In this document: in pieces, positions 10,136 through 21,330 of the stretch
Layout: each line of letters starts with the position of its first letter
Numbering within the stretch: position 1 is the stretch's first letter
Origin: Aphidius gifuensis
Taxonomy: Eukaryota > Arthropoda > Insecta > Hymenoptera > Braconidae
Length of the DNA stretch: 64,000 bases
Assembly: GCF_014905175.1 (NCBI RefSeq)
Contig: NC_057792.1
Location: 10,147,101 to 10,211,100, forward strand
Direction of reading: 5' to 3'
Program-made: the position numbers and the translations under genes
The notes under the pieces: generated by a model
What the model was told of the DNA's origin: nothing
Databases searched by the model: none
What the model saw: the letters and a program-made list of their open reading frames with translations, nothing else

Positions 10136-11326
10136 GAGTGTCTTCCTCCTCGAATTATAAATAATTATGCATATTTATGTATGATTATATATAATAATCT
10201 ATAATATTATATAATAATATATAAGTTTGTACAATTTTAAGACAAATTTTTTGAACATTGTATACACTTATATATATTTATAAATATATATTTGTTGAAT
10301 CGCTACTTTGGTGACATCTTTTTTGTTTTCCTGAAAACGATGAAGTAGATCACGATGAATAGTGTCTTTTCGAAAAAAATTGAATATATTCATTTTTTCT
10401 GAAGATACAGGCAATAAAGCATAGTGTGTCCATTTTGGTGACACAAGTCAGTAAGCGGTGTGGCTACTTTGGTAACATTTTCTATGACACCGATCGAGCC
10501 AATTCTTCTATAAGATATACATACTGATGTCACGAAAGAAGCCACATGTTATATAATAATGAGTTTATACGAATAAATATATTAATTGTCTATACTCGTG
10601 ACTTTTTTTATACGAATCATCAAAGTCCACGAAATTATGTTCAGACTTATATAATTAAAATTTAGGTGAAAACATTTTATTAGTATTAATTTGAGAAACG
10701 TTAAAACTAGTGTTTTTCTTTTCAATTATTTTTTTCTCAATTATTGCATAAGTCAGGGTCAAGTAATGTTAAAACTAGTGTCCTAGAAGGAATCTTAGCA
10801 GGTTTAAAGCTGATTTACGTTATTTATGTTTTTTTACTGTTATCAATCTAGCCACTTGATAGTATTTTTAAGTTTCGTCAAGTCAAACAAAAAAACAGAA
10901 ACCACCTGATAACTAACTGTTCAAGAAACGTGATATTGGGATCAGGCGAATGGAATATGACAGAAATATCTAATTATAGTCAATGAACGTCGTGTATTCT
11001 ATGTTTTCGTCTTAAGTTTTTCATCGTAACGTACGAATTTTCGAAACGTTAGATTTCCATCGTTTTTGACTTTTTCTTTTAATTAATGCTCGGGCCAGGG
11101 TCAAGAAATCTCAAAACCAGTGTCCAAGAACAAATTTTAGTAGTTTCAAAGCTGGTTTACGTGATTCCAGTTTTTTTTACTGTCATCAATCTAGCCACTT
11201 GATAGGTTTTTTAGTTTCGTCCAGTCAAACTGTAAAACAGAAACTTCCTCATAACTAACTGTCTAAGAAACTTAAATCATCCAGAGAAGTTATATTAGGA
11301 TCATGGTATGGAATATGACAGAAAAT

Positions 11327-11621
11327 GGACCGATTGAACTTTGAAAGTTCGATCGATATTATAGCGATAATCTCGTTCGAAGAGATTATCAAGAACACAA
11401 CGTAGGACCGCCTTCCCAGCCCTAGGTGTCACTACATTTTTTAGCCCATATCCAACTTCCTACCATCCTACCCATCGTCTCGGTCCACTTTCCTCATATC
11501 GTTTACAGTGGGATAGACTCTAGGGGTTGAGGGTTCAACTCGCTTGGACTTGGGTGGGCTTTTCTAATCTCTTTGAACGAGATAATCGCTATATCGCGTA
11601 GCGGCGGCGAAGTTCAATCGG
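11327..11621. repeat. Foldback segment at the left end of the DIRS-like element
   Basis: It starts GGACCGATTGAACT and ends AGTTCAATCGGTCC, with arms of about 60 bases that include GCGATAATCTCGTTC and its inverse. Its inside (11394-11500) repeats, in inverse orientation, the segment just inside the right terminus of the DIRS-like element (14770-14870): ACCGCCTTCCCA, CTAGGTGTCAC, ATTTTTTAGC, CGTCTCGGTCCACTTTCC. It could be a related foldback element or the inverted terminal plus internal complementary structure of the DIRS copy itself. Confidence 0.6.
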
Positions 11622-11681
11622 TCCATTATAGCTCAAATCTCGTTCTTGAGATTATCAAGAACACAACGTAGATCTTCAGAG

Positions 11682-12900
11682 CAGTCTCAACAGCAGTCAA
11701 TGATGCATCAGTTGATATTACTTTTGCATAATTACCCAGTCCACGATGGTTTGTTGTACCCTTAATATTAACATTCCACCACTCAAAGTTCGGTGATAAT
11801 TTACATGATATTTTCATTTGTACATCATAATTACCCTTGCTTCTTAACAATGCCAAATACTTTTGTCTTTCAAAGTCTTTTACGTACAACCAACCATATG
11901 GGACAGCTGGGCATGCTGCTGTCAACACACCTACAAACTTTGCAAAATCACGTACTTTACATTCCTCCTGAATTTTATATTCTTTAATTAACTGAACTAT
12001 TTTTGTCTCTTTGTCTTTTGGTAATTGTGATGCAGGTGGATTTGAATTCATTAAAAAACCTAAAAATTGACAACATTGCCTTGGTTCTAATTGACTTTTC
12101 TTGTAATTTATTAAAAAGCCTAGTGGTTCTAATAAATTTTTTAGTAGCCAATACATTCTCTTTACATTCTGTAAATGTAACACCTGTACAAAATATATCG
12201 TCTAAATAAACTACTGATGTTAACCCTTGACCACGTAATTGACTAACCACTGGTTTCATTACCTTGGTAAACACCCATAGACCTGTTGCCAAACTAAATA
12301 CCAATACTTGAAATTCAAATAATTTATTATCCCAATTAAATACTTCTTACTCTCGGGGTGCATTGGCACCATGTAATAGTCATCTTGAAGGTCTAAAACT
12401 GCCATATACGACCCATGGTCAATCAATTTTATGGCTGATCTAACATCCTCCATTTTAAAATAGTCACTTCTTATAAATTTATTTAACTTTTTTAAATTTA
12501 AAACAAACCTTCATCTCCCATCTGACTTTGGCACCAAAAAATAAGTTGACAAAAATTGGTTGTCTATTTTTTGACATTGTCTAACAACACCTAATCCTAC
12601 CATGTAATCAACAGCTTCTTTCATATTTATTTTATCTAATTCTTTTAATATTGGTTCACGTGGCACTTCCTTTTGGTAAGGATTTGTCACAAATTGTATT
12701 TTATAACCTCTGATACATGATAATATAAATTTATCAGCTGTCAACCCAGTCCAACTATCTACAAAGTATCTTAATCTACCTGCTGTTGTTTTACTTACTG
12801 GGTTAATTACTTGTTGTTGGTGTTGTTGTTGACTGGATGATTGGTGACTGGATGATTTGGTGTTGTCTCGGCTGAACGCTGACTTGTTCTTAGAGTATAC
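11682..12900 (-). pseudogene. DIRS-type reverse transcriptase with truncated RNase H
   Basis: Reverse-strand segments in three frames: up to 12511 (VPREPILKELDK, YFLVPKSDGR, stop TGA at 12511-12513), the same frame again to 12259 (LDLQDDYYMVPMHP), then 12304-11984 with the catalytic box VVYLDDIFCTG, then about 12170-11682 with YKKSQLEPRQCCQFLG and STDASLTA, the beginning of the RNase H. The YLDD box and the FLGF-type thumb fit DIRS reverse transcriptases. There is one nonsense codon and at least two frameshifts, and RNase H is cut after its first catalytic Asp by the inverted repeat at 11622-11680. Confidence 0.8.
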
Positions 12901-14012
12901 CATCTGTTTGCTGTATTGGGTTAAATTACATCTCGACTGGTATTTTAATTTGTCGCCCGCCTGCCCTTGGAATCTCTTTGCTGACGAGCCTGACAAGTTT
13001 CCCGAATTTTGGTAATTATTTTGGTACTTGTTTTTGTGTCTTTTCTCTATTTGAGATACACCTTTTAATGTCTTTGCCACCTTAACCATTTGAGTGGTTG
13101 TCTTGACTTGTTCTGACACCTCCGAGCCAAACAAATATTCATTTGTTACTATTTTTTCCAATGTTTCTTTAAACTTTTTTCCAACAGCTGGATAAATAAA
13201 AGTTTTTCTAGCCTTAGACAAATGATAAAACAAATCACAAACAAGTCTACTTGCTACTTTAATATCTTCAAATAGTTCTTTTTTGTTTTCTTGCCAGCCA
13301 GGGTAAGATAATTTTTCAAGGCCTTGTGCTATTGCCACCATGGCCGAGCCACATATCTCCTGGTCTCGAACAAAATATTTATCTCTTTTTTTAACACTTT
13401 CGTGTTGAGCTAACACGACATTAATGAGACTTCTTGGTTTAAGAGTGGAGCATCAATTGGTAAATTACCCTTTCTTGAATATTTTTTCATGTACTCATCC
13501 CTCTTCTCTTTGGGTAAACCCTTTGCCAGAATATTCTTCCATACTGATGTAAAATGAGGATTTAACGCGAATTGTTGAACTTTTGTTGTGACATCATCCT
13601 CCATAACCTCAGCCACGTCTGGGTCCAATTCAGGAAATGTTTTTTCCTCAAGCTCAGTCTTATTTTTCTTTGGACTCAGTCTTTACAGCACCACCTGTTA
13701 CTTTACCAACCTTAACTGGTTCATCATCGTTATCGTCAAGTGGTGACTCTTCCAAATTTTGTATTGATGATACATCTATACATAATGGAAAGAAAAAGAT
13801 CTAGGTTAATTATTCATTATTTCTTTTTTTTTTTTTTTTTTTTTTTATTATTTTTACCCAGTCTAGCTATGTATGATTAAGTGTCACCTCTCGTTTGACA
13901 TCACCATCATTATTATTATTATTTTTATTTTATTTTATTTTATTTTTTTTTTTATCAAAATGGCTGACAACTAACTCATGCGCCCACGCTCAAAACGTGG
14001 TGACGCTAAACT

Positions 14013-14046
<34 letters not shown>

Positions 14047-14674
14047 ATTTTATTTTATTTTACTTACCTTGTTCATCACCAGATGAATTATTATTTGACA
14101 ATTCTTCATTCCATGATGTATCTAAATTCTCTTTATCAGACTCATCAGAAAGTTCTGGAGTTCCTCCCTGGTAGAAATAATCTCTCCGGATTGTCTCCGG
14201 TTTTCTACGGATTACTCCGGATTTTCTCTCGACTTTCTCCGGATTTCTCCGGATTTTCTACGCAATTGAGACTTCCGGAGATATTATTCCGGAGTTTTTT
14301 CGGGTTTTCTCCAGATTTTTTCAAAAAAAATTTCTTTTTTATTTTTCTTATGTAAACTCTTATTTCTACTTTTTCTTATTAATTTTTCCATTTTTTTGTG
14401 TTTGTTTTTTTAAGTCAAAATTCCGGAAAAAATCCGGAGATATTATAGAAATAGTCTGGAAATTACTCCGTAAATATCTCCGGAAGTCTCAATTACGTAG
14501 AAAATCCGGAGAAATCCAGATTAAGTCCGGAGAGATCGGGAAAAATCCGAAGAAATCATGAGAAATCCGGAAATATCCGGAGAAATCCGAAGAAAAACCG
14601 GAGAGATTATTTCTACCAGGGCTTCTCTAGATAACCTTTTTTAACTAATTGATCATATTTTTCTGACATTCTTT
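12790..14674 (-). pseudogene. DIRS-like gag region, broken and carrying an inserted hairpin
   Basis: A start at the reverse-strand ATG near 14670 gives MSEKYDQLVKKGYLEK, which runs into the hairpin at 14166-14621; beyond it an acidic stretch (ELSDESDKENLD) continues to GATGAACAAG followed by GTAAGT at about 14070, a likely splice donor. Downstream, about 13640-12800, come acidic and conserved gag parts (FPELDPDVAEVMEDD, FTSVWKNILAKGLP, YSRKGNLPIDAPLLN, GSEVSEQVK), with one frame change near 13412 and a stop near 13645. A Gln/Ser/His-rich linker leads into reverse transcriptase. Typical DIRS gags have the same APxLN and GxEVxEQ-like sites, from memory. Confidence 0.65.
14166..14621. mobile_element. 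CCGGA-rich foldback MITE inside the DIRS gag
   Basis: A 456-bp hairpin with near-identical ends CCCTGGTAGAAATAATCTC and its inverse. Arms of roughly 190 bases are full of TCTCCGGATTTCTCCGG-type words; the loop is T-rich. No convincing target duplication was found. It interrupts the gag frame and so is younger than the DIRS insertion. Confidence 0.8.
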
Positions 14675-15855
14675 TTAACTCAAGTCTCAATAAATAACTT
14701 CTTATTTATACATATATTTTTTCTGATCACTTTTTGATGTGGTTTATTAGCGCACAAAAAGCGTTATGGGGAAAGTGGACCGAGACGATGGGGAATAGAC
14801 GAGGAAAAAAGTTGGAAATGAGCTAAAAAATGTGGTGACACCTAGGGTTGGGAAGGCGGTACTACGTTGTGTTTTTGATAATCTCGAGAACGAGATTTGA
14901 GCTATAATGTCTAATTCTAGTCAATGAACGTCGTTTATTCTTTCTTATTGTCGTATGTTTCCCATAGAACGTACGAATTTCTGAAACGTTCGATTTTCAT
15001 AGTTTTTGACTTTTTTTTGCAATTATTGCTCGGGTCAGGGTCAAGAAATCTTGAAACCAGTGTCCAAGAACAAATTTTTGCATTTTCAATGCTGATTCAC
15101 GTAATTTCTGTTTTTTTACTGTCACCAATCTATGTATAGTTGTAACTCGTGGGAATTTTGAGTTTCAGTTAGACAAACTGACAAACAAAAACTTACCGAT
15201 AATGTTCAAAAAACAGAAAGCTTTTAGAAAAGTTGTATTCCAATAAGGCGGATCAAGTATGACAGAAAATCTTGAGTACCAGGTAACGAATGGCGTGTAT
15301 TCTTCGTTTTTTTGGTGATTTCCGGGACTGTCATAATGTTTCTCTCATTACGAAAATCTTTGTTGCCATTCAAGACACACATTAGTAATCCAATGTCAAC
15401 AAACTAGCCAGACGGTATATACTGACTAGTTTCGGAACTGTCACCAAACAGTAGAATCGGTCATGGAGCGTACAGTTTCGTGACTCACCTTGTTAACAGC
15501 AATTAATTTATAGATATTATGTCTATATGGTATCTTCCGATATACCATATTTGATAATGTTTCCAATTGATTTAAATAACGTTATATTGTTTTACTGTGA
15601 TTTTAAATCTTTTAATTCAAATTACTAAATCGTTTAGTTTTTTTTTACCATTATTTTGTCTTTATATTCATTGTTATTACTTCTAACTTATTTAATTATA
15701 ATCGTTATTGGTCGAATAAACTTTAAAAATCATCTTGAATGTTTGTAGTCCATTAACTACACAATTATTGAGGTTTTTCAGTATTGCTAATAGAACGGCT
15801 CCATTCGTGACAGTCACCGATCTAGCCAAGAGTCACCAAAGTAGCCACTAGACAG

Positions 15856-16440
15856 ATATAATTATATATAATTGCATATCGTTCTATGTGGTTGTAGACA
15901 AAAAACAGTTTTTTTCATCGATTTTGTATATAATTACATATCATTGTATATAGTTGTCTATAAGTATATATAAATATACATAATTATATCATATTATATA
16001 TAGTTGTATATAATTAAATATAAATATATATATTTATATATAACTATATATATTTATAAACTGTAAATTTTTCTTCATTTACTTTGTAAATATACACAAG
16101 TATAAATAAATTAATAAAATAATATATAAATAAATAAATAAATTTTTTTTCATTTACTTTGTAATTATACACAACTATAAATAAAAATATATAATTGTAA
16201 ACAAATTTATACAAACATATTTGGTTTTTTTTGAGAGCTGTAAAAGTTTTTTCTACCATTTTGTACATTCAGGAAGGGTATCAAGATGTTTTTAGTCAAA
16301 AAGCTTAATTTCATTTAACAATACATCATCAGACACTGTTTATAAATTTTTTACCATAACATGTGTTTGTATACATATAAGTTCCGATACGAATAACAAC
16401 AAAAATTTTACGAATTATATTTGATCGGATTAACAAGAGT
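15856..16440. repeat. TATATAATTATATA-rich low-complexity region
   Basis: Runs of ATATATA, TTGTATATAATTA and TAAATAAATAAAT; no gene. It includes two copies of a CATTTACTTTGTAA.TATACACAA word at about 16076-16100 and 16150-16172. Confidence 0.6.
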
Positions 16441-16443
16441 TTC

Positions 16444-16641
16444 TTATGGAATGGAAACAATATGATCGACTGTCACTTTCATTTTTATATGTTTAAAAAA
16501 ATTATTATTTTTTGTACTAAAACATTTCATAATAAAACACCACTCATCATTGTGGTCAAAGGAACGAGCCTTCATATTTATATGTGTTAGTCTTAACCCC
16601 GAAACTGACATTGGCAAGCTTACCTGTAATGTACTCATACT
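16444..16641 (-). CDS. Possible terminal exon of an unrecognised gene
   Basis: Reverse strand: an acceptor-like TTATTTTTTAG lies just before TATGAGTACATTACAG at about 16640, and an open frame of about 63 codons runs to a stop at 16444. The peptide includes SVSGLRLTHINMKARSF and DEWCFIMKCFSTK, which looks more protein-like than the surrounding repeats. No family recognised and no upstream exon found, so this is only a candidate. Confidence 0.25.
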   Translation of the reverse strand, partial: SMSTLQVSLPMSVSGLRLTHINMKARSFDHNDEWCFIMKCFSTKNNNFFKHIKMKVTVDHIVSIP

Positions 16642-17117
16642 AAAAAATAAGTCAATTAAATGTAAGAAAAAAAAAAAAAAATTGACAAAAAATCTTAAAG
16701 TATAAAAATTACTCAAGTTAAAATATAATCTACTTTCATAACTATTCTTATAACTTTATCTTGTCATATACTTAAGACAGGCTTAAACTTAGGTATCTTT
16801 AAGAGTTATCCAAAGATGTTAACTAAAAGTACAATTATTGTATTAAAAAGTATAAATTAAAACATAATTTCATATAAAAAAAAAAAAAATTGTCCTCTTT
16901 AAATGTTTGGACTAACACATGTTATGTTTGATATTGGATAAGAACAAATTATATAACATTATTTTTTGTATTAAAATGTATTAAATGAATCTTAAATTTC
17001 CCAAAAATTAAATTACTGTTTTAATAATATAGAGCCACCAAGAAAGACTGCTAGATATAAAGTCATATATAATTGTATAAAATTATATAAAGTTGTATAT
17101 AATTATGTACAACTATA

Positions 17118-17784
17118 TTTTTATTTAGATTCATGAACAGAGCCGGGAAGTTCGTCTGTTATTTCAGTTTGCCGTAAATACAATGGCAACGTGGTGAAAT
17201 ATAGTTTAAAAAAAAAGACGATCTCAACCTCGTACATGGAAAAAATGGCCCTTTAAAATGGCCTTATTTTTTTTGACTTCTTAAAAATGGCCTTATGTTT
17301 TTGGCCTCTTCTGACGCCTTTTTTGGCCATTTTTTGTGGCCATTTTTAAGAGGCAAAAAAAAATAAGGCCATTTTTTGAGGACATTTTTTCCATGTACGA
17401 GGTTCAGATCGTTTTTTTTTTCAACTATATTTCACCATGTTGCCATGGTATTTACGGCAAACTGAAATAACAGACAAACTCCCCGGCTCTGTTCTTGAAT
17501 AAAATAAAAATAATAAACTTTTTCAGAAGAGGTTAGAAACACACTTGATTTACAATAAATATTCGTGTCATCGAGTGGGGAAACCTGGTGTACACTACAG
17601 TAATTTCTGGTCTAAAATATACCATTAACTCAAGACTTCAAAAATTCCGGCAGACTACAGTAAAAAATTTAGATGAAATATAATAATAATCATTATAATG
17701 AAGGGGAATTAGTCGCTGAAATGACGTCGGCCATGATTTTTACGATACCACTACAGTAATATATGCTGCGGATTTCTCTCGGTG
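17118..17784 (-). repeat. Dispersed repeat family B, copy 1 (split by a hAT-like MITE)
   Basis: Outside the inserted hairpin, 17118-17137 plus 17492-17784 matches 44065-44370 in inverse orientation (ATTTACAATAAATATTCGTGTCATC, TAATTTCTGGTCTAAAATAT, ATGACGTC, ACGATACCACTACAGTAATA). The outer end is CACCGAGAGAAATC. It has no open frame of interest. Confidence 0.8.
17138..17491. mobile_element. hAT-like hairpin MITE with 8-bp target duplication
   Basis: 354 bp, starting CAGAGCCGGG and ending CCCGGCTCTG with arms of over 100 bases (GTTATTTCAGTTTGCCGTAAA and its inverse) and a loop of ATGGCC/GGCCAT words. It is flanked by TTCATGAA (17130-17137) and TTCTTGAA (17492-17499). The other copy of family B (44340-44360) has a single TTCATGAA there, giving the empty site. 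CAG ends and 8-bp duplications are the hAT signature. Confidence 0.85.
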
Positions 17785-18875
17785 TGAACGACACATTATG
17801 AATTTCTAAATGAACGCTTTATCTCGGTCGGCCACGGGACCATCGATGCAAAAGTTACTACTTTTATTCTAATAATTTACTTTAAGTTACAAAAGGCACA
17901 AACGAAATTATAAACTTGTAAACAAATTCTTTTGCAATATTGTATTAGATTCCCAAGATCAGATATTTCTTACTATACTTATTTATTAATAGAATACGAA
18001 ATAGTTTTTCTATATTTATTTGTTAGGGTTAAGGTAATAAAAAACTAAATACATTTTGATATAAAAGATTTAATAAAAGAAATATAATCATGAACATTGG
18101 AGAATTTGATAAGACTTAAAATATTTCGATAGAGGTTTGACCAGGTTGCCTTATTATTGGAGGTGTGGTGAAGATACTTGATTATATTCTGAACTGGAAA
18201 AATTGAACAAAAAAAATATATGTATTTATAGATTGAAAATTATTCTAAGTTCCTAAACTCGAAAATAATTCAAGTCCTCGTTGAAGCCAAAAAAATTCTA
18301 AGTGTTGATACTAGAAATCCTAAAAAAAAAGACTGAAATACTCGCGTCAACGATTCAGCATGACGACTGTTTAAAAAAAAGATTTATATTTTACCCGGGG
18401 AAAATTTTTTTATTGAATTGAATACGGTTTGGAGACGAAATCCATCTCCAGCTTTCGGAATAATTTTGGTTTTATAAATCGAGAAGAAGTATTTTCTCTT
18501 CAAACACAAGTTGATCATTTGTCATAGGCTACTTCAAAAATAAACGAGAAAGTATTTCCGAAATTAATGTGGAAATTAGATTTTTCTGATCGTCAAATTT
18601 TCGTACTCAACCAGATTAATTTTTGGAAAACGTTTGAAATATCAAGACAAAAAATACTTGTGATCACCTAGAAGGATTTAAAATTTCTAATAATTTTGAG
18701 ATCATTAATTACCTCAATTATCTCGTAAACTCGTATGCACCACATTATCTTCATTTTCGTTCAGATTTTTTTTTTTTTTTTATTATATTAAGGCTTTATT
18801 AAGTTCACATATCTTGTAATCTATTCGGCCATACAGTCACAATTATATACATATCACAACGAAAGAAAAAAAAAA
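17785..18875. other. No gene seen
   Basis: AT-rich unique-looking DNA with poly-T near 18768-18780; no exon with consistent splice signals recognised. Confidence 0.45.
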
Positions 18876-19275
18876 GAACAAAGTTTTTTTTCTACAAAAA
18901 AGTGTCAAGTGTTCGAAATTGTCACTATAATTGTAAGTATTTCGATTTAGATATGACACTAAAAATTCAAGAAAAAAATATATATTTTTGACGCATGTAA
19001 TTAAGTCCAAACTATTGAAAAAAAAAAAAAAAAATTAAACTTGACCCCAACTGGTTTTTCCCAAATGAGATTTCAGTATTTAAGACATATATATTTTACA
19101 TCAGGTGGGGTCAAGTTTAAAATTTTTTTTTTTTCAATAGTTCAGACTTAATTACATGCGTCAAAAATATATGTTTCTTTCTTGATATTTTAGTGTCATA
19201 TCTAAATTAATATACTTACAATTATAGTGACAATTTTGAAGACTTGACTCTTTTTTGCAGAAAAAAACTTTGTTT
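18876..19275. repeat. ~400-bp hairpin repeat
   Basis: Two arms of about 170 bases: ACAAAGTTTTTTTTCT, TTGTCACTATAATTGTAAGTA, AATTAAGTCCAAACTATTGA face their inverses at 19075-19275. Centre near 19065. MITE-like, no target duplication identified. Confidence 0.8.
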
Positions 19276-19439
19276 TTTTTTTTTTTTACCAAAAAACTGC
19301 TATCTCCTGCACCATGTTGAGCTGAATTTGTTTTTCTTAAATAGACCCTTTAAGTGTATAATTTTTTTCATTTCGATTGATTAAGAGTTTCACGACACAT
19401 TGTCAAAACTAAAAGATTATTCTGAAAAAAAAATCTCCC

Positions 19440-20005
19440 AAATCTCCATAATTTTACCAGCTTAATTTTTCCCTCAGCTACATCTTTTCCTTAGCTAGAT
19501 TTTTGCCTTATCTAGATTTTCTACTTAGATACATCTTTTCCTTAGCTCTAATTATAGACAAACACACAATATCTACATTTTTCACTTAGCTTTAATTATA
19601 AACAAACACACAATATCTACATAATTCTACCAGCTTAATTTTTCCCTTACCTACAACTTTGTCTTTAGCTAGATTTTTTCCTTAACTAGATTTTCTTACT
19701 TAGCTACATCTTTTTCTTAGCTTTAATTATAGGCAAACACACAATATCTACATAATTTTACCATCTTAATTTTTCTCTCAGCTACATCTTTTCCTTAGCT
19801 AGATTTTTTTCTTAGCTAGATTTTTTACTTAGCTACATGTTTTCCTTAGCTTTAAGTATAGGCAAACTCACAATATCTACATTTTTCACTTCTCTTCAAG
19901 TATAAGCAAACACACAATATCTAAATAATTTTACCAGCTCAATTTTTCCCTCAGCTACATCCATTCCCTAGCTGGATTTTTTCCTTAGCTAGTTTCTTTA
20001 TTTAG
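19440..20005 (+). repeat. TTAGCTACATC minisatellite
   Basis: About four degenerate copies of a ~130-bp unit: AAACACACAATATCTACATAA, TTACCAGCTTAATTTTTCCCT, AGCTACATCTTTTCCTTAGCT. Partial copies also occur at 6806-7000. Confidence 0.8.
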
Positions 20006-20007
20006 CC

Positions 20008-20520
20008 CCGGTAGGAATTCTTGGGCTTGACGACCTTGTCAGGCTTGTGAAAAGCCTGTGTATCAAGCCTTGGTAGCCAAGGCTTGTCCCAGGCCTGGGC
20101 CCGTTGATTTTACCCGGCTTTACACGAGCCTTGGTAACTCAGTCTTGTGTCAAGCCTGTATTTTTTGTTTCTACCCGGTCTCACACGAGCCTCAGTAGCA
20201 CAGGCTTGATACAAGCTTGTCCCCGTTGATTTCACCCGGTCTCACACGGGCCTTGGTAACTCAGTCTTGTGTCAGGCCTGTATTTTTTGATTTTACCCTC
20301 CCTCACACGAGCCTCGGTAACTCAGCCTTGTGTCAAGCCTGTATTTTTTTATTTTACCCGGTTTTACACGAGCCTCGGTTGCACAGGCTTGAAACAAGCT
20401 TGTCCCCGTTGATTTTACCAGGTTTCACACGGGCCTTGGTAACTCAGTCTTGTGTTTTTTGATTTTACCTGGTCTTACACGAGCCTTGAAACACAGCCTT
20501 GTGTCAAGCTGGTGCCCATC
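20008..20520 (+). repeat. ACACGAGCCT minisatellite, ~62-bp unit, array 1
   Basis: Tandem units of about 62 bp alternate two types: one with GGTAACTCAG.CTTGTGTCAAGCCTG and one with GCACAGGCTTGA.ACAAGCTTG, both followed by TTTACCCGGT. The array starts GGTAGGAATTCTTGGGCTTGACGA and recurs almost completely at 24836-25310. The apparent open frame at 20217-20462 is a by-product of the repeat. Confidence 0.85.
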
Positions 20521-20814
20521 GTTTCACCAAGAAAATCTTCAAAAGAAGAAATAAAAAAATGAGAAAAGAAATTGCAGAATTCTATAAGAAAAAAATAAGT
20601 TCTTTGTCAATCCTTGACAAACATCTTTGAAAAGACATTACTTTTCATCTCATACAAATTTATATATTTTTTAATCCAACTGATACCGTATTGAAGAATT
20701 CATAAATAAAATTGTATGAACTACGTATAAATTTTAAATTAGTCCAACCAAGCGCCCCGGGATAAAATATGAAGTATCAGCTTGAGTATCGAAATCAAAT
20801 TCTAAGCCGTACAC

Positions 20815-21076
20815 GGAAAAAAATTTATAGTTTTTTTTACTATACTTATAGTAAATTCGGACAGCGACAAAAGTATAGTTGAATTTACCATACAGTATAG
20901 TAATAAGAACTATAAATACAATTTTGGTTACTATACCAGTATAGTAATACTTACTGTACATGGAAAAACGTTTAAAAGTACAGTGACCATTACTATACTG
21001 TAATGTAAATATGACCATACTGTATGGTAAATATTATTGTACTGTATTGTAATCATTATTATACTGGTACAGTTCT
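20815..21076. repeat. TACTATACTG-rich element end
   Basis: Begins CACGGAAAAAAATTTATAG after a TA, then many TATAGTAA and ACTATAC words on both strands. It resembles the CACNGAGAAA-type ends of the TA-flanked elements; no matching right end was found before the family A repeat at 21077. Confidence 0.5.
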
Positions 21077-21330
21077 AAAGAAATAAAAAACAGTTTGATT
21101 GAAGAAAAAATGGCCAAATAGATCACTAGGTATGTGATCTCAATGAAGCCTCAATATAAAAAAAAAGAAAAATTTGAAGAAAAAAATATGTCTTCTTAAA
21201 AAAAAAAAATCCTCGACTATATATTTTTTAGGTTCAATTCGAGTATTAGAAATATCAAATACAGTAAAAATAAATTTATTTCAAACGACTAATATCCTTC
21301 ATTTAAAACAATTACAACTTTATTTAAAAA
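21077..21330 (+). repeat. Dispersed repeat family A, copy 2
   Basis: Matches 50620-50800 with an extra ~75-bp stretch (about 21111-21180) containing GATCACTAGGTATGTGATC, a perfect short palindrome-like insert. Confidence 0.75.

Larger units (their letters stand above)
11327..14908 (-). mobile_element. Deleted DIRS-like retroelement inserted in the satellite
   Basis: It carries a gag-like region, a reverse transcriptase of DIRS type and the start of an RNase H, all on the reverse strand. Terminal inverted repeats ATTATAGCTCAAATCTCG are at 11622-11668 and, inverted, 14863-14908. Removing 11327-14908 joins unit 2 (ending GACAGAAAAT) to unit 3 (starting GTCTAATTCTAG) exactly as units 1 and 2 join (GACAGAAATATCTAATTATAG), with no target duplication. 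DIRS elements insert through a tyrosine recombinase and make no duplication, which fits. No recombinase or methyltransferase domain is present, so the copy is a deletion derivative. Confidence 0.75.
10455..15855. repeat. Satellite block: ~355-bp tandem unit with inverted ends
   Basis: Units lie at about 10690-10970 (partial), 10971-11326, 14909-15274 and 15275 onward (partial). Each carries TCAATGAACGTCGT, ACGTACGAATTT, CAGGGTCAAGAAAT, AACCAGTGTCC, TTTTTTTACTGTCA and ends TATGACAGAAA. Outside the array, GTGGCTACTTTGGTAAC at about 10459 faces an inverted GTCACCAAAGTAGCCAC at about 15826-15842, each with a nearby ACCGATC word, which suggests that the array and its flanks form one TIR-bounded block. 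The array is split between units 2 and 3 by the DIRS-like element. Confidence 0.75.

Noticed and set aside
20217..20462. 81-codon open frame with repeated LTRALVTQSCV-like words
   Set aside because: It is produced by the ~62-bp minisatellite; the protein repeat simply mirrors the DNA unit.
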